From Caulobacter sp. 73W (lineage in GTDB: Bacteria > Pseudomonadota > Alphaproteobacteria > Caulobacterales > Caulobacteraceae): a stretch of 64,000 nt of DNA. Below the pieces are notes generated by a model that saw only the letters and a list, made by a program, of their open reading frames with translations, did no database searches and was not told the origin of the DNA. Both the position numbers and the translations under genes were made by a program. Every line of letters starts with the position of its first letter. The stretch's first letter is position 1. This document shows, in pieces, positions 19,678-30,395 of this stretch. The stretch is taken from contig NZ_CP158375.1 in assembly GCF_041021955.1 (NCBI RefSeq), forward strand, positions 3,943,163 to 4,007,162, given 5' to 3'.

Positions 19678-20397
19678 ATGACCGTTCCGACACCCCGCTA
19701 CCGCAAGATCCTTCTGAAGGTCTCCGGCGAGGTGCTGATGGGCGACAGCCCCTACGGCATCGACACCAACACCGTCGAAGCCGTGGCGCAGGACATCGCC
19801 GAGATCGTCCGGCAGGGCATCCAGCTCAGCCTGGTGATCGGCGGCGGCAACATCTTCCGCGGCCTGGCCGGGGCGGCCAAGGGCATGGAACGCGCCAGCG
19901 CCGACTACATGGGCATGCTGGCCACCGTCATGAACGCCCTGGCGATGCAGGATGCGCTGGAGCGCATCGGCGTCCAGACCCGCGTTCAATCCGCCATCCC
20001 GATGGACACCATCTGCGAGCCCTACATCCGCCGCCGCGCCCAGCGGCACCTGGAGAAGGGCCGTGTCGTGATCTTCGCCGCCGGCGTCGGTGCGCCGTTC
20101 TTCACGACCGACACGGGCGCCGCGCTGCGGGCCGCTGAAATGGGCGTCGACGCCCTGTTCAAGGGCACCAGCGTGGACGGCGTCTACACGGCCGATCCCA
20201 AGAAGGATCCCAAGGCCGAGCGATACGACCGCCTGAGCCACCAGGATGTTCTGGCCAAGGACCTGCGCGTCATGGACGCTTCGGCCATCAGCCTGATGCG
20301 CGACAGCCAGATCCCGATCGTCGTTTTCTCCATCAAGGGGCGCGGCAATCTGCTCAGCGTCCTGGCGGGCGACGGCGTGCATACCACCATCGCCTGA
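19678..20397 (+). CDS. pyrH: Uridylate kinase
   Basis: UMP kinase of the amino-acid-kinase family, making UDP for RNA, DNA and sugar-nucleotide synthesis. The 239-residue length is typical. Visible are [13 protein letters not shown] at the N-terminus, [10 protein letters not shown] near residue 55, [16 protein letters not shown] near residue 140 and the [16 protein letters not shown] loop near residue 162. It lies between tsf and frr in the usual bacterial order. Confidence 0.97.
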   Translation: MTVPTPRYRKILLKVSGEVLMGDSPYGIDTNTVEAVAQDIAEIVRQGIQLSLVIGGGNIFRGLAGAAKGMERASADYMGMLATVMNALAMQDALERIGVQTRVQSAIPMDTICEPYIRRRAQRHLEKGRVVIFAAGVGAPFFTTDTGAALRAAEMGVDALFKGTSVDGVYTADPKKDPKAERYDRLSHQDVLAKDLRVMDASAISLMRDSQIPIVVFSIKGRGNLLSVLAGDGVHTTIA

Positions 20398-20431
20398 TTT
20401 CACGACAACGACCGATAAGAGAGAGCCGAAC

Positions 20432-20998
20432 ATGGCCGCAGCCGAAAAGCCCGTTCTGTCGAAGTACAAGGATCGCATGGACAAGGCGGTCGCCCAGCTG
20501 AAGGAGGAGTTCGCCTCCCTGCGCACGGGCCGCGCGTCCGCCAGCCTGCTGGACCAGGTCATGGTCGAAGCCTACGGCTCCACGACCCCGCTGAACGCGG
20601 TGGCCAACGTCACGGTGCCGGAGCCGCGCTCGCTGAGCGTCAGCGTCTGGGACAAGGGTGTCGTGGTCTCGGTCGAGAAGGCCATCCGCGCCTCCGGCCT
20701 GGGCCTGAACCCCGTGGTCGATGGCCAGAACCTGCGCATTCCGATCCCGCCGCTGACCGAAGAACGCCGCAAGGACCTGGCCAAGCTGGCCGGCAAGTAC
20801 GCCGAACAGCAGAAGATCGCCGTCCGCAACGTGCGCCGTGACGCCAACGACGACCTGAAGAAGGCCGAGAAGGACACGGTCATCAGCCAGGACGAGCAGA
20901 AGAAGATGGAAACCGAGGTCCAGAAGTTCACCGACGAGGCGGTGAAGCGCATCGACGAGACCTTGAAAACCAAAGAACAAGAGATCATGCAGGTTTAG
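20432..20998 (+). CDS. frr: Ribosome recycling factor
   Basis: Dissociates the post-termination ribosome together with EF-G. The 188 residues form the expected coiled three-helix bundle plus a beta domain. [21 protein letters not shown] at the N-terminus and [34 protein letters not shown] near residues 107-140 are diagnostic. The ribosome site AAGAGAG precedes the ATG. uppS follows after 29 bp. Confidence 0.98.
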   Translation: MAAAEKPVLSKYKDRMDKAVAQLKEEFASLRTGRASASLLDQVMVEAYGSTTPLNAVANVTVPEPRSLSVSVWDKGVVVSVEKAIRASGLGLNPVVDGQNLRIPIPPLTEERRKDLAKLAGKYAEQQKIAVRNVRRDANDDLKKAEKDTVISQDEQKKMETEVQKFTDEAVKRIDETLKTKEQEIMQV

Positions 20999-21027
20999 GC
21001 CGTCAGGGGCTGACAGGGAAAAGCCGC

Positions 21028-21798
21028 ATGACGATGAATGGCCAGCAGAGCGAAGCGCGACCGGCGGAAGCCGGGAGAGCGCCCCTGCACGTCGCCATCA
21101 TCATGGACGGCAACGGCCGTTGGGCCAAACGCCGCGGTCTGCCGCGCACCTTCGGCCACCGCGAGGGCGTCAAGGCGCTCAAGCGCACTGTCGAGGGGGC
21201 CGCGGCCCTCGGCGTCGGCAGGCTGACCGTGTTCGGCTTCTCGACCGAGAACTGGCGGCGCCCGGCCGCCGAGGTGTCTGAATTGATGGGCCTGCTCAAG
21301 GCCTATGTGTCGAGCGACCTGGAGCGTCTGGCCAAGGAGGGGGTGCGCGTCACCATCCTGGGCCGTCGCGAAGGCCTGTCGCCCGACGTGCTCGAGGTGA
21401 TCGAGCGCGCCGAGCAGCGTACTGCGCAGAACACCGCGTTTCATCTGCAGGTCGCGTTCAACTATGGCGGCCAGGCCGACATCGTCGACGCCGCGCGCAA
21501 GTTCGCCAGGGCGGTCGAGGAGGGCAGGGCCAAGGCCTCCGACCTCGACGAAGCGCTGTTCGAGCGCTCGCTGTCCACCGCCGACGCCCCGCCGCCCGAC
21601 CTGATCGTGCGGACCAGCGGCGAGCAGCGGCTGTCCAACTTCCTCCTTTGGGAAAGCGCTTACGCCGAGCTGATCTTCCAGGACGTCTTGTGGCCCGAAT
21701 ATGGGCCCGAGCACCTGAAGGCGGCGATCGCAGAGTTCGCCACCCGCGAACGCCGGTACGGCGGAGCCATGGTCGATGACGTCCTCGCCGCCGGCTAG
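21028..21798 (+). CDS. uppS: Undecaprenyl diphosphate synthase
   Basis: cis-Prenyltransferase that extends farnesyl-PP to C55-PP, the lipid carrier for peptidoglycan and O-antigen. The 256 residues contain IIMDGNGRWAKRRGLPRTFGHR near residue 26 with the catalytic Asp, FGFSTENW near residue 71 and a C-terminal RTSGEQRLSNFLLWESAYAE stretch near residue 195. It overlaps cdsA by 23 bases and begins the envelope cluster. Confidence 0.96.
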   Translation: MTMNGQQSEARPAEAGRAPLHVAIIMDGNGRWAKRRGLPRTFGHREGVKALKRTVEGAAALGVGRLTVFGFSTENWRRPAAEVSELMGLLKAYVSSDLERLAKEGVRVTILGRREGLSPDVLEVIERAEQRTAQNTAFHLQVAFNYGGQADIVDAARKFARAVEEGRAKASDLDEALFERSLSTADAPPPDLIVRTSGEQRLSNFLLWESAYAELIFQDVLWPEYGPEHLKAAIAEFATRERRYGGAMVDDVLAAG

Positions 21799-22603
21799 AC
21801 GCTTCGATTGGAGCAATCTCGGCATTCGCGCCGTCTCGGCCGTGGTCCTCATCCCCGCGGTCGTCGCGGCCGTGTGGCTGGGCGGCTGGCCGTTCGTGAT
21901 CATGCTGACCCTCGCCGTGGCCCTGCTGGCCCGCGAGTGGGGCTTCATGACCTCGCCGAAGTCGCCGTATCTGCTGATGGTCATCATCGGCCTGGCGGTG
22001 ATGTTCGGCGTCGTCGTCGCTCAGTTCGGGCATTATCGCCTGGCCTGGCTCGCGGCCGTCCTGGGCGCCATCGCCGCCGGCATGGCCGCGCGGGGCGCGG
22101 TGGAGCGGCGGGCTGACGCGGCCTATGGCGTCGTCTATCTGGCGCCGGCCTTCATCGCCCTGGTCTGGCTGCGCGCCATGGGGCATGGCATCGGCTGGAC
22201 CCTGATGGTGTTCATCGTGGCCTGGTCGGCGGACATCTTCGCGTTCCTGGCGGGCAACGCCTTCAAGGGGCCCAAGCTTTGGCCGCGGATTTCGCCCAAC
22301 AAGACCTGGTCCGGCTTCTTCGGCGGTTTGGCGGCGGCTGTCGTGGCCGGCATCCTGGTCAACATCGTCTCGCGGCTGGGCATGACCTGGCCCCTGGCCG
22401 CCCTGGCCGGTTTCGCCGGCGGTCTGGCGACCATGGCCGGGGACCTGTGGGAATCGTTCCTGAAGCGCCGGTTCGGCGTGAAGGATTCCGGCGACCTGAT
22501 CCCTGGCCATGGCGGCCTGCTGGACCGGGTCGACGGGTTGTTGTTCGCCGTGGTGGCCGTGGCCGCCATCCGGCTGATCGTCCATTATGGGTGGGCCTTT
22601 TGA
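21776..22603 (+). CDS. cdsA: Phosphatidate cytidylyltransferase
   Basis: Makes CDP-diacylglycerol from phosphatidate and CTP in the inner membrane. The 275-residue protein has about seven or eight transmembrane helices, [12 protein letters not shown] near residue 180 and the family signature [21 protein letters not shown] near residue 238. Its first 23 bases lie within the end of uppS, and its TGA overlaps the TTG start of dxr. Confidence 0.95.
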   Translation: MTSSPPARRFDWSNLGIRAVSAVVLIPAVVAAVWLGGWPFVIMLTLAVALLAREWGFMTSPKSPYLLMVIIGLAVMFGVVVAQFGHYRLAWLAAVLGAIAAGMAARGAVERRADAAYGVVYLAPAFIALVWLRAMGHGIGWTLMVFIVAWSADIFAFLAGNAFKGPKLWPRISPNKTWSGFFGGLAAAVVAGILVNIVSRLGMTWPLAALAGFAGGLATMAGDLWESFLKRRFGVKDSGDLIPGHGGLLDRVDGLLFAVVAVAAIRLIVHYGWAF

Positions 22604-23799
22604 GCACGCCGCGCAAAGTGGTGGTGCTGGGCTCCACCGGATCGGTGGGGGTCTCCACCCTTGATCTTCTCGACAAGTCGGGGGCCGAGGTCGAGATTCT
22701 CGCCCTGACGGCGGGGGGCAATATCGACAAGCTGGCCGAACAGGCCCTGCGTTGGCGGCCCCAGATCGCCGTCATCGCCGACGAGGCGCGCCTGCCGCAG
22801 CTGCGTGACCGCCTGGCGGGAACCGGGATCGCTTCGGCCGCCGGTGCTCAGGCCGTGATCAACGCGGCCGCCATGGGCGCGGACTGGGTCATGTCGTCCA
22901 TCGTCGGCGCCGCAGGGCTGGCCCCGACCTGGGCGGCGGCGCGTACCGGCGCAGTGATCGCGCTGGCCAACAAGGAAAGCCTGGTCTGCGTCGGTCCGGC
23001 GCTGATCGAGACGGCTCGCGCCGCGGGCGGCACGGTGATTCCCGTCGATTCGGAGCATTCGGCCATCTTCCAGGTGCTGCAGCCGGCCTGCGCCGACAAG
23101 GTCAGCCGACTGATCCTGACGGCCTCCGGTGGGCCTTTCCGCAGCGCCAGCCTGGCCGCCATGCGGGCGGCGACGCCGGCCCAGGCCAAGGCTCATCCGA
23201 ATTGGTCGATGGGCGCCAAGATTTCGATCGATTCCGCGACCATGATGAACAAGGGCCTCGAGATGATCGAGGCGTCGTACCTGTTCGCTATGCCGCCGGA
23301 GCGGATCGACGTCTTGATACATCCGCAGTCCGTGATCCACAGCATGGTCGAGTATGTCGATGGCTCGACCCTGGCGCAGCTTGGCGTGCCCGACATGCGG
23401 CCGCCGATCGCCTGCGCCTTCGCCTGGCCCGACCGGTTGGACTGGCCGGCGCCGAGGCTGGATCTGGCCAAGATGGGCCAGCTGACCTTTGAAGCGCCTG
23501 ACGATGAACGCTTCCCGGCCATCTCCATCGCGCGCGAGGCGCTGCGGGCGGGGCAGGGGGCGACCACCGCCATGAATGCGGCCAATGAGGCCGCCGTCGC
23601 GGCGTTCCTTGACCACAGGATCGGCTTTCTCGATATTGCCGCCGCCGTGACGGAGACCGTCGAGCGTCTCGACCGTGACGGGGAACTGATCGCGGGGGCG
23701 AACAGCGACGTGTTGGAGAACGCGATGACGATCGACCGACGCGCCCGTCAGAGAGCCGGCGAGGTCATCGACCGTCTGCGCGTTCTGGCTCACGGTTAG
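22600..23799 (+). CDS. dxr: 1-deoxy-D-xylulose 5-phosphate reductoisomerase
   Basis: Second enzyme of the methylerythritol phosphate isoprenoid pathway, NADPH dependent. Motifs are [11 protein letters not shown] at the N-terminus, LANKESLV near residue 123, SEHSAIFQ near residue 150, TASGGPFR near residue 177 and [10 protein letters not shown] near residue 208. The only start giving a normal N-terminus ([14 protein letters not shown]) is TTG at 22600, which overlaps the cdsA stop as TTGA. It gives 399 residues, the usual length. The frame is open further upstream, but that part lies inside cdsA. Confidence 0.93.
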   Translation: MSTPRKVVVLGSTGSVGVSTLDLLDKSGAEVEILALTAGGNIDKLAEQALRWRPQIAVIADEARLPQLRDRLAGTGIASAAGAQAVINAAAMGADWVMSSIVGAAGLAPTWAAARTGAVIALANKESLVCVGPALIETARAAGGTVIPVDSEHSAIFQVLQPACADKVSRLILTASGGPFRSASLAAMRAATPAQAKAHPNWSMGAKISIDSATMMNKGLEMIEASYLFAMPPERIDVLIHPQSVIHSMVEYVDGSTLAQLGVPDMRPPIACAFAWPDRLDWPAPRLDLAKMGQLTFEAPDDERFPAISIAREALRAGQGATTAMNAANEAAVAAFLDHRIGFLDIAAAVTETVERLDRDGELIAGANSDVLENAMTIDRRARQRAGEVIDRLRVLAHG

Positions 23800-23808
23800 G
23801 GAAAACCC

Positions 23809-25026
23809 ATGCTCGGCTTCGCCCAGACGGCGCTGACCTACATCATTCCGTTCCTTTTCGTGCTGACCCTGGTGGTTACGGTGCACGAGCTTGGCCACTT
23901 CCTGATGGCCAAGGCGTTCGGGGTCGCCATCGACCGCTTCGCCATCGGCTTCGGACGGCCGATCTTCCAGCGCGTCGATCGCTCGGGCGTCGAATGGCGC
24001 ATCGGCTGGGCCCCGCTGGGCGGCTATGTGCGGTTCTCGGGCGACGACAACGCCGCCAGCGTGCCGGATCAGGAAGACCTGAATCACCTGCGTAGCGCCA
24101 TCGTGCAGCACGAAGGGGCGCAGGCGCTCAGCAAGTACTACCACTTCAAGCCCCTGTGGCAGCGCGCCTGCATCGCCGCCGCGGGCCCGGTCGCCAACTT
24201 CATCCTGGCGATCTTCCTGTTCGCTCTTCTGCTGGGCACCGTGGGTGAGGTCACCCATCCGGCCCGCATCACCGGCGTCTCGCCGGGTGGAGCAGCGGCG
24301 GCGGCCGGTTTCCAGCCGGGCGACGTCGTCGTCGAGGCGGACGGCCGCAAGATCCGCAGCTTCGAGGACCTGGAGCGCTACATCATCGTGCGCGCCAACG
24401 TGCCAATCCGGTTTGAGATCGAACGTGGCGGCCGCGCCATCGACCTGATGGCGACCCCGGCCATGGTCCGTGACGTCGACCCCACGGGTGGCAGTCAGGA
24501 AGTCGGTCGTCTGGGCGTCAGCAGCCAGGTCACGGCCGCCGACGTGGTCCGCACCCGCTACAACCCGATCGAATCCGTTGTCGTGGGCGCCCGCAAGACC
24601 TGGGAAGTGCTCGACACGACGGTCTATTACCTGGGCCGTCTGGTGACTGGGCAAGTCTCGGCCGAGCAGCTTGGCGGGCCGATCCGCATCGCCCAGGCTT
24701 CGGGCGCCGTGGCGCAGGCCGGGGCCCAGGGGGCGCCGGATTTCGGCTTCATGCTGCTCGGCGCCTTCGTCTCGCTTCTGGGCCTGGCGGCGGTGCTTTC
24801 GGTCAGCATCGGCTTCATGAATCTGCTGCCGATTCCCGTACTGGATGGCGGCCATCTGCTGTTCTACGCCTATGAGGCGGTGGCGCGGCGGCCCCTGGGC
24901 GCAAAGGTCCAGGCCGCCGGATATCGCGTAGGCCTTGCGCTGCTCCTCGGATTCATGTTGTTCGCGACGTGGAACGATCTGCAGCGCTTGCGAGTGTTCC
25001 AATTCCTCGGCGGCCTGTTCTCCTGA
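23809..25026 (+). CDS. rseP: Site-2 intramembrane metalloprotease RseP
   Basis: Cleaves membrane-spanning anti-sigma factors and leftover signal peptides within the bilayer. The 405 residues show the zinc motif HELGHF near residue 27, a PDZ domain at about residues 145-215 (GGAAAAAGFQPGDVVVEADG), and the second active-site motif NLLPIPVLDGGHLLFY near residue 345. Helices at both ends frame the active site. It lies between dxr and bamA, the usual proteobacterial order. Confidence 0.95.
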   Translation: MLGFAQTALTYIIPFLFVLTLVVTVHELGHFLMAKAFGVAIDRFAIGFGRPIFQRVDRSGVEWRIGWAPLGGYVRFSGDDNAASVPDQEDLNHLRSAIVQHEGAQALSKYYHFKPLWQRACIAAAGPVANFILAIFLFALLLGTVGEVTHPARITGVSPGGAAAAAGFQPGDVVVEADGRKIRSFEDLERYIIVRANVPIRFEIERGGRAIDLMATPAMVRDVDPTGGSQEVGRLGVSSQVTAADVVRTRYNPIESVVVGARKTWEVLDTTVYYLGRLVTGQVSAEQLGGPIRIAQASGAVAQAGAQGAPDFGFMLLGAFVSLLGLAAVLSVSIGFMNLLPIPVLDGGHLLFYAYEAVARRPLGAKVQAAGYRVGLALLLGFMLFATWNDLQRLRVFQFLGGLFS

Positions 25027-25043
25027 ACGCCCGCTCACCGGTC

Positions 25044-27404
25044 ATGGCTTATCCAATGAAAAATCACCGCGTTCGTCGCGCCGCGCTTTTCTCCGGCTTC
25101 GCGCTCCTTCTGGGCTCGACGGCCATGACGGCGCCGACGACGGTCATGGCCCAGGTCCAGCAGACGGGCGTCGTCCAGCGCATCGTGGTGCAGGGCAACG
25201 AGCGGATCGAGCAGGGGACGGTCATCTCCTACCTGCCGATCCAGATCGGCGACACGGTCGATCCGGCCCGTCTCGACCTTGCGGTGAAGACGCTGTTCCG
25301 CACCGACCTGTTCGCCGACGTCGGCATGCAGATGCAGGGCACGGACCTCGTCATCCAGGTCGTCGAGAACCCGATCATCAACCAGGTCGTGTTCGAGGGG
25401 AACTCGGCCATGAAGGAAGACAAGCTGCGGGATGAGGTCACCATCCGTCCGCGCGGCATCTTCACGCGCGCCAAGGTCCAGCAGGATGTCCAGCGCATCA
25501 TCGAACTCTATCGCCGTTCGGGCCGCATCTCGGCCACGGTGACGCCCAAGGTGGTCGAACTGCCGCAAAAGCGCGTCGATCTGGTCTTCGAGATCAACGA
25601 AGGCCCGAAGAGCGGCGTCCTGAACGTCAATTTCATCGGTAACCGCGAGTACTCGGACAACGATCTGCGCGACGTGGTGGTGACCGAGGAAAGCCGCCTG
25701 CTGAAGTTCTTCTCGTCGAACAACAACTACGATCCTGACCGGATCGAGTACGACAAGGAACAGCTGCGCAAGCACTACCGCAACCGCGGCTTCTACGACT
25801 TCCGGGTGATCTCGGCGGTGGCCGAGTTGTCGCCGGACAAGAACGGATTCGTGATCACCTACACGATCGACGAAGGCGAAGAGTACAAGTTCGGCAAGAT
25901 CACGGTCGATACCGAGAACAAGAAGCTGGACGGCCAGATTCTGCAGGCGATCCTGCCGATCCGCTCGGGCGAGCTCTACGAAGACCAGCGCATCGAGCAG
26001 GCGACGGACTCGCTGACCTTCGCCGCCGGCGCCGCGGGCTTCGCCTTCGTGGACGTCCGCCCGCGCTATACGCCGAACCGCGAGAACAAGACCGTCGACG
26101 TGACCTTCCTGGTTCGCGAAGGTCCCCGCGTTTACATCGACCGCATCGATATCGTCGGCAACACCCGCACCCTGGACACGGTCGTCCGCCGCGAAATGAA
26201 CGTAGCCGAAGGCGACGCATATAACCGCGTACTGGTCGACCGTTCGCGTAACCAGATCCGCGCCCTTGGCTTCTTCAAGGACGTGACGATCGACGAGCAG
26301 CCCAGCGCCCAGCCGGACCGCACCACGCTGCGCGTGCAGGTCGAGGAGCAGCCCACGGGCGAGCTGTCGTTCAGCGCCGGCTACAGCTCGGTTGAAAAGG
26401 CGGTCATCGACCTCGGCATCACCGAACGGAACTTCCGCGGCCGCGGCCAGAACATGCGTGGCCGTGTTTCGGTCGGCTCTCTGCGCCAGCAAGTGGACTT
26501 GGGCTTCACCGAGCCGCGCTTCATGGGCCGTGATCTGCGGGCCGGTATCGACCTGTTCTCGTTCCGCTACGACCTGAGCCAGTTCGCCGCCTATGACACC
26601 AAGTCGCTGGGCGGCACCCTGCGCGTCGGCTTCCCGCTGACCCAGAACGCATCGATGACGATGCGCTACCAGTTGAAGACCGACGACGTCATGATCGGCG
26701 ACGACTTCTGCTCCGCCGGCTCGGTCTCGCAGATTCTCTGCCGCCAGCGTGGTTCGTTCGTGACCTCGTTGATCGGCTACGGCCTGCGTCTGGATCGCCG
26801 TAACGACCCGATCAATCCGACGCGCGGCTGGTACGGGGACTTCACCCAGGATCTCGCCGGCTTCGGCGGCGACATGAACTACCTGAAGACCGAAGTCGGC
26901 GGCGGGTGGTTCCACGGGTTCAACAAGGACTTCATCCTCAGCTTCGTCGGCACCGCCGGCTATATCGAGGGTTGGAGCGGCGACAGCATCCGGATCAACG
27001 ACCGCTTCTACAAGGGCGGCAACTCGTTCCGCGGCTTCGAGATCGCCGGCATCGGCCCGCGTGACACCTCTGGCAACGACGACGCCCTGGGCGGCAAGGT
27101 CTACGCCATCGGCACGCTGGAGCTGACGATCCCGACCTATCTGCCCGAGCAGTATGGTATCAAGGCGTCGCTGTTCAGCGACTTCGGCACCGTCGGGATG
27201 CTCGACGACGAGGACAAGCAGGAGCGGGCGGGCGTGTTCGACCCGTTCATCAAAGACGACCTGTCCTTGCGTGCCACCGCGGGGGTCAGCATCCACTGGC
27301 GCTCGCCCATGGGCCCCATTCGTTTCGACTTCAGCCGAATTTTGGCCAAAGAAGATTACGATAGGACCGAAACGTTCCGGTTCTCCACCTCCACAAGGTT
27401 CTAA
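25044..27404 (+). CDS. bamA: Outer-membrane protein assembly factor BamA
   Basis: Core of the BAM complex that inserts beta-barrel proteins. From the ATG at 25044, it is 786 residues with a signal peptide ending at about MAQ (residue 38). Five POTRA repeats follow to about residue 440, each with the usual glycine/hydrophobic pattern. The C-terminal barrel contains the conserved GGNSFRGFE segment near residue 665 and ends in Phe. A cysteine pair about 12 residues apart lies in a barrel loop near residue 560. An upstream in-frame ATG at 24969 would overlap rseP and hide the signal peptide. ATG at 25056 is another option. Confidence 0.94.
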   Translation: MAYPMKNHRVRRAALFSGFALLLGSTAMTAPTTVMAQVQQTGVVQRIVVQGNERIEQGTVISYLPIQIGDTVDPARLDLAVKTLFRTDLFADVGMQMQGTDLVIQVVENPIINQVVFEGNSAMKEDKLRDEVTIRPRGIFTRAKVQQDVQRIIELYRRSGRISATVTPKVVELPQKRVDLVFEINEGPKSGVLNVNFIGNREYSDNDLRDVVVTEESRLLKFFSSNNNYDPDRIEYDKEQLRKHYRNRGFYDFRVISAVAELSPDKNGFVITYTIDEGEEYKFGKITVDTENKKLDGQILQAILPIRSGELYEDQRIEQATDSLTFAAGAAGFAFVDVRPRYTPNRENKTVDVTFLVREGPRVYIDRIDIVGNTRTLDTVVRREMNVAEGDAYNRVLVDRSRNQIRALGFFKDVTIDEQPSAQPDRTTLRVQVEEQPTGELSFSAGYSSVEKAVIDLGITERNFRGRGQNMRGRVSVGSLRQQVDLGFTEPRFMGRDLRAGIDLFSFRYDLSQFAAYDTKSLGGTLRVGFPLTQNASMTMRYQLKTDDVMIGDDFCSAGSVSQILCRQRGSFVTSLIGYGLRLDRRNDPINPTRGWYGDFTQDLAGFGGDMNYLKTEVGGGWFHGFNKDFILSFVGTAGYIEGWSGDSIRINDRFYKGGNSFRGFEIAGIGPRDTSGNDDALGGKVYAIGTLELTIPTYLPEQYGIKASLFSDFGTVGMLDDEDKQERAGVFDPFIKDDLSLRATAGVSIHWRSPMGPIRFDFSRILAKEDYDRTETFRFSTSTRF

Positions 27405-27409
27405 ACTCC

Positions 27410-28057
27410 ATGACCTTCCGCAACATCGTCGCGACCGCCTCCGGCGTGGTCGCCGGTCTCGCCATCGCGTCGAGCGCGCTGGCTCAAGCCCAGGCTCCGG
27501 CCGCCGTGCCGGCCGCTCCGGCCATGACCCATGGCGCCGCCATTCCCGGCGTCTGCCTGTTCTCCAGCGCCGCCGTGGTCGCCAACTCGGCTGTCGGCAA
27601 GGCGGTGAACACGCGTCTGCAACAGATCGCCACCCAGGTTAATTCCGAGCTGACGAGCGAGCGCACCGCGCTCGAAACCGAAGCCAAGACCCTGGAGACG
27701 CAACGCGCGACGCTCGACCAGAACACCCTGGAGCAGCGCGCCTCCGCCCTGCAGGTCAAGGCCAACGCCTTCGAGCGCAAGGCCCAGCTGCGTCAGCGCG
27801 AAGTGGCCGCCACCGAGCAGAAGGCGCTGAACCGCGTCGCCACCGAAATGAACCCGGTCGTCCGTCAGGTTTACCAAACCCAGAAGTGCGCCGTTCTGAT
27901 CGATCAGAACGCCGTGCTGGTCGGCAACCCGGCCATGTCGATCAACGACCAAGTGGTTCAGGGCCTCAACGCCAAGATCCAGACCTTCACTTTCGATCGC
28001 GAACGTCTGGACCAGCCGGCCGCGGCTGCCCAAACTACGCCGTCTACGCGTAAGTGA
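27410..28057 (+). CDS. skp: OmpH/Skp-family periplasmic chaperone
   Basis: A 215-residue secreted protein with a signal peptide ending near SSALAQA (residue 26). A long alpha-helical, coiled-coil region about residues 65-150, rich in Gln, Glu and Leu, resembles the tentacles of the Skp trimer, which carries unfolded outer-membrane proteins to BamA. A pair of cysteines (VCLF near residue 46 and KCAVL near residue 162) may form a disulfide. It starts 5 bp after bamA, as in most proteobacteria, and lpxD follows. Confidence 0.87.
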   Translation: MTFRNIVATASGVVAGLAIASSALAQAQAPAAVPAAPAMTHGAAIPGVCLFSSAAVVANSAVGKAVNTRLQQIATQVNSELTSERTALETEAKTLETQRATLDQNTLEQRASALQVKANAFERKAQLRQREVAATEQKALNRVATEMNPVVRQVYQTQKCAVLIDQNAVLVGNPAMSINDQVVQGLNAKIQTFTFDRERLDQPAAAAQTTPSTRK

Positions 28058-28107
28058 GTCTCGCCCGCGCCGCGGCGCGGGATGTAAGAGACGGATCGAG
28101 AACAGCC

Positions 28108-29130
28108 ATGCCGGACCCGCGTTTCTACCAGGACCTGGGTCCGGCCAAGCTTTCGGAGCTGGCCAGCCTGACGGGTGGCCAGCTTCTTTCGTCTGAGGCC
28201 GGGGATATCGAGATCCGCGCCGCGGCCCCCCTCGGACGGGCGGACGCCGCTGGCATTGGCTTCTTTTCCGACAAGCGCTACGTCGCTGACCTGAAGGCGA
28301 CCAAGGCCGGCGCATGCTTCGTCACCCAAGCCATGGCAGGTGAGGTCCCCGAAGGCTGCGCCGCGGTCGTGGTTGATCGGCCCCAGGTCGCCTGGGCCGC
28401 CGCCGCATCGCGCCTTTATCGCGCAAAGACCTTCGAAGCCGGCGCACCCGCCATTCATCCCACGGCGAAGCTGGAAGAGTGCGTTGAAGTCGCCCCCGGC
28501 GCGGTGATCGGCGCGGAGGCCCAGATCGGCCGGGGCACGCGCATTGGCCCCGGGGCGGTGATAGGCCCCGGCGTCGCCATCGGTCGCGACTGCGAGATCG
28601 GCGCTCGTACGGTGATCGGCTTCGCCCTGATCGGCGACCGCGTGCGCATCTACGCCGGCGTCGTGATCGGTGAGCCGGGCTTCGGCGCGGCGGTGAGCGC
28701 GGCGGGGATCATCGACCTGCCGCAACTGGGCCGCGTGCTCTTGCAAGACAATGTGACGGTCGGCGCGAATACCTGTATCGACCGCGGCGCCTATGACGAC
28801 ACGGTGGTGGGTGAGAACACCAAGATCGACAACCTCGTCCACATCGCCCACAACGTCCGCATCGGCCGCAATTGCGTGCTGGCGGGCTATACCGGCATTT
28901 CCGGCAGCACCGTCGTCGGCGATGGCGTGAGCATGGGTGGTCAGGCCGGGGTGGCGGACCATCTGGTCATCGGCGACGGCGCGCGGATCGGCGCGGGCGC
29001 CGGTGTGATGAAGAACGTGCCGGCCGGCGAGACCTGGGGCGGATTTCCCGCCCAGCCGATCCGACAATGGTTGCGGGAAACCGCGTGGCTCGGACGCATG
29101 GCGTCGAGCCGCAAAGGGGGTGTGGAATGA
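28108..29130 (+). CDS. lpxD: UDP-3-O-acylglucosamine N-acyltransferase
   Basis: Third step of lipid A synthesis: adds a hydroxyacyl chain from ACP to the 2-amino group. The 340-residue protein has an N-terminal uridine-binding domain, then left-handed beta-helix hexapeptide repeats from about residue 115 (IGAEAQIGRGTRIGPGAVIGP). The catalytic histidine lies in VHIAHNVRIGRN near residue 250. The start MPDPRFYQDLG matches the family. An in-frame GTG at 28054 overlaps skp and is less likely. The stop overlaps fabZ by four bases. Confidence 0.94.
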   Translation: MPDPRFYQDLGPAKLSELASLTGGQLLSSEAGDIEIRAAAPLGRADAAGIGFFSDKRYVADLKATKAGACFVTQAMAGEVPEGCAAVVVDRPQVAWAAAASRLYRAKTFEAGAPAIHPTAKLEECVEVAPGAVIGAEAQIGRGTRIGPGAVIGPGVAIGRDCEIGARTVIGFALIGDRVRIYAGVVIGEPGFGAAVSAAGIIDLPQLGRVLLQDNVTVGANTCIDRGAYDDTVVGENTKIDNLVHIAHNVRIGRNCVLAGYTGISGSTVVGDGVSMGGQAGVADHLVIGDGARIGAGAGVMKNVPAGETWGGFPAQPIRQWLRETAWLGRMASSRKGGVE

Positions 29131-29597
29131 GCAAAGCTGCGGAAACCGAACAGTCGATCTCCATCGACATCAGCGAGATCCTGGCGCGGATTCCTCATCG
29201 CTATCCGTTCCTGCTGGTTGATCGGGCCGAGGACTACAAGGCCAACCAGTCCATCGTCGGCATCAAGTGCGTGACGATGAACGAGCCCTTCTTCATGGGC
29301 CACTTCCCGGACAATCCGGTGATGCCGGGCGTGCTGATCGTCGAGGCGATGGCCCAGACCGGCGCCGTGCTGATGTCGAAGTCGTTGGAAGTGGACGTGG
29401 AAGGCAAGACCATCCTGTTCATGTCTGTCGATAATTGCCGTTTCCGTCATCCGGTCCGGCCGGGCGACGTGCTGCGCATGGAGGTCGAGGTCGTTCGCGC
29501 CCGCTCGTCCATTTTCAAGTTCCGCGGCCAGGCACTGGTGGGCGATAAGGTCGCCGCGGAGGCCGAATTCGCCGCCATGGTCGTAGAGACGCGCTGA
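29127..29597 (+). CDS. fabZ: (3R)-hydroxyacyl-[ACP] dehydratase
   Basis: Hot-dog-fold dehydratase of fatty acid elongation. The 156 residues include [12 protein letters not shown] near residue 22, the catalytic-histidine loop [22 protein letters not shown] near residues 54-76 with its glutamate partner, and a [11 protein letters not shown] strand. Overlaps of four bases with lpxD and one base with lpxA imply coupled translation, consistent with competition for the shared hydroxyacyl-ACP pool. Confidence 0.96.
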   Translation: MSKAAETEQSISIDISEILARIPHRYPFLLVDRAEDYKANQSIVGIKCVTMNEPFFMGHFPDNPVMPGVLIVEAMAQTGAVLMSKSLEVDVEGKTILFMSVDNCRFRHPVRPGDVLRMEVEVVRARSSIFKFRGQALVGDKVAAEAEFAAMVVETR

Positions 29598-30391
29598 TGC
29601 CCATCGTCCATCCCACAGCCCTGGTCGATCCCGCCGCCCGCCTGGCGGACGACGTCGAGGTCGGCGCCTTCAGCATCGTGGGACCGGACGTGACGCTGGG
29701 CGCGGGCGTGAGGCTGATGAGCCACGTGGTCGTCGAAGGCGTCACCACCATCGGTGAGGGCTGCGTCGTGCACCCGTTCGCCAACCTGGGCGGGCCGCCG
29801 CAGCACCTGGGTCACAAGGGCGAGAAGACCGAACTGCGGATCGGCGCGCGTAACATCATTCGCGAGCACGTCACCTTCCACACCGGCACGGCTTCGGGCC
29901 GGGGTGTGACCACTATCGGCTCGGACGGCCTGTACATGGTCGCCGCCCACGTGGCGCACGACTGCACGGTGGGCGACAACGTGGTCATGGCCAAGGGCGC
30001 GACCTTGGGCGGGCACGTGGTGCTGGGCGACTTCGTGTTCATGGGCGGCCTGGCCGCCGCGCACCAGTTCGGCCGGATCGGCCGCTACAGCTTCATCGGC
30101 GGCCTGGCGGCCGTGACCAAGGATGTGATCCCGTACGGGTCCGTCTGGGGGAACCACGCCCATCTGGAAGGCCTGAACCTGGTCGGCCTGAAGCGCCGGG
30201 GCTTCTCGCGCGAGACGATCAACGCCCTGCGCGCCGCCTATCGCCTGCTGTTCGCCGACGAAGGCACGTTCCAGGAGCGGATCGACGAAGTGGCCGAGAA
30301 CCACGCCACCTCGGCCGAGGTGATGGAGATCGTCGATTTCATCCGCGCCGACGCCAACCGGCCGCTCTGCCTGCCGGAGCGCGAGGTCTGA
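29597..30391 (+). CDS. lpxA: UDP-N-acetylglucosamine O-acyltransferase
   Basis: First step of lipid A synthesis. The 264-residue beta-helix protein has hexapeptide repeats from the N-terminus ([21 protein letters not shown]), the catalytic-histidine region [25 protein letters not shown] near residue 120, [14 protein letters not shown] near residue 153 and an alpha-helical C-terminus with [12 protein letters not shown]. The start ATG overlaps the fabZ stop by one base. lpxI begins 4 bp downstream. Confidence 0.96.
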   Translation: MPIVHPTALVDPAARLADDVEVGAFSIVGPDVTLGAGVRLMSHVVVEGVTTIGEGCVVHPFANLGGPPQHLGHKGEKTELRIGARNIIREHVTFHTGTASGRGVTTIGSDGLYMVAAHVAHDCTVGDNVVMAKGATLGGHVVLGDFVFMGGLAAAHQFGRIGRYSFIGGLAAVTKDVIPYGSVWGNHAHLEGLNLVGLKRRGFSRETINALRAAYRLLFADEGTFQERIDEVAENHATSAEVMEIVDFIRADANRPLCLPEREV

Positions 30392-30395
30392 GGCC

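Noticed and set aside
22585..27296. Long minus-strand open frames opposite dxr, rseP and bamA (about 750-820 codons)
   Set aside because: Translations are rich in Asp, Arg, Gln and His without domain patterns, and lie over strongly conserved plus-strand genes.
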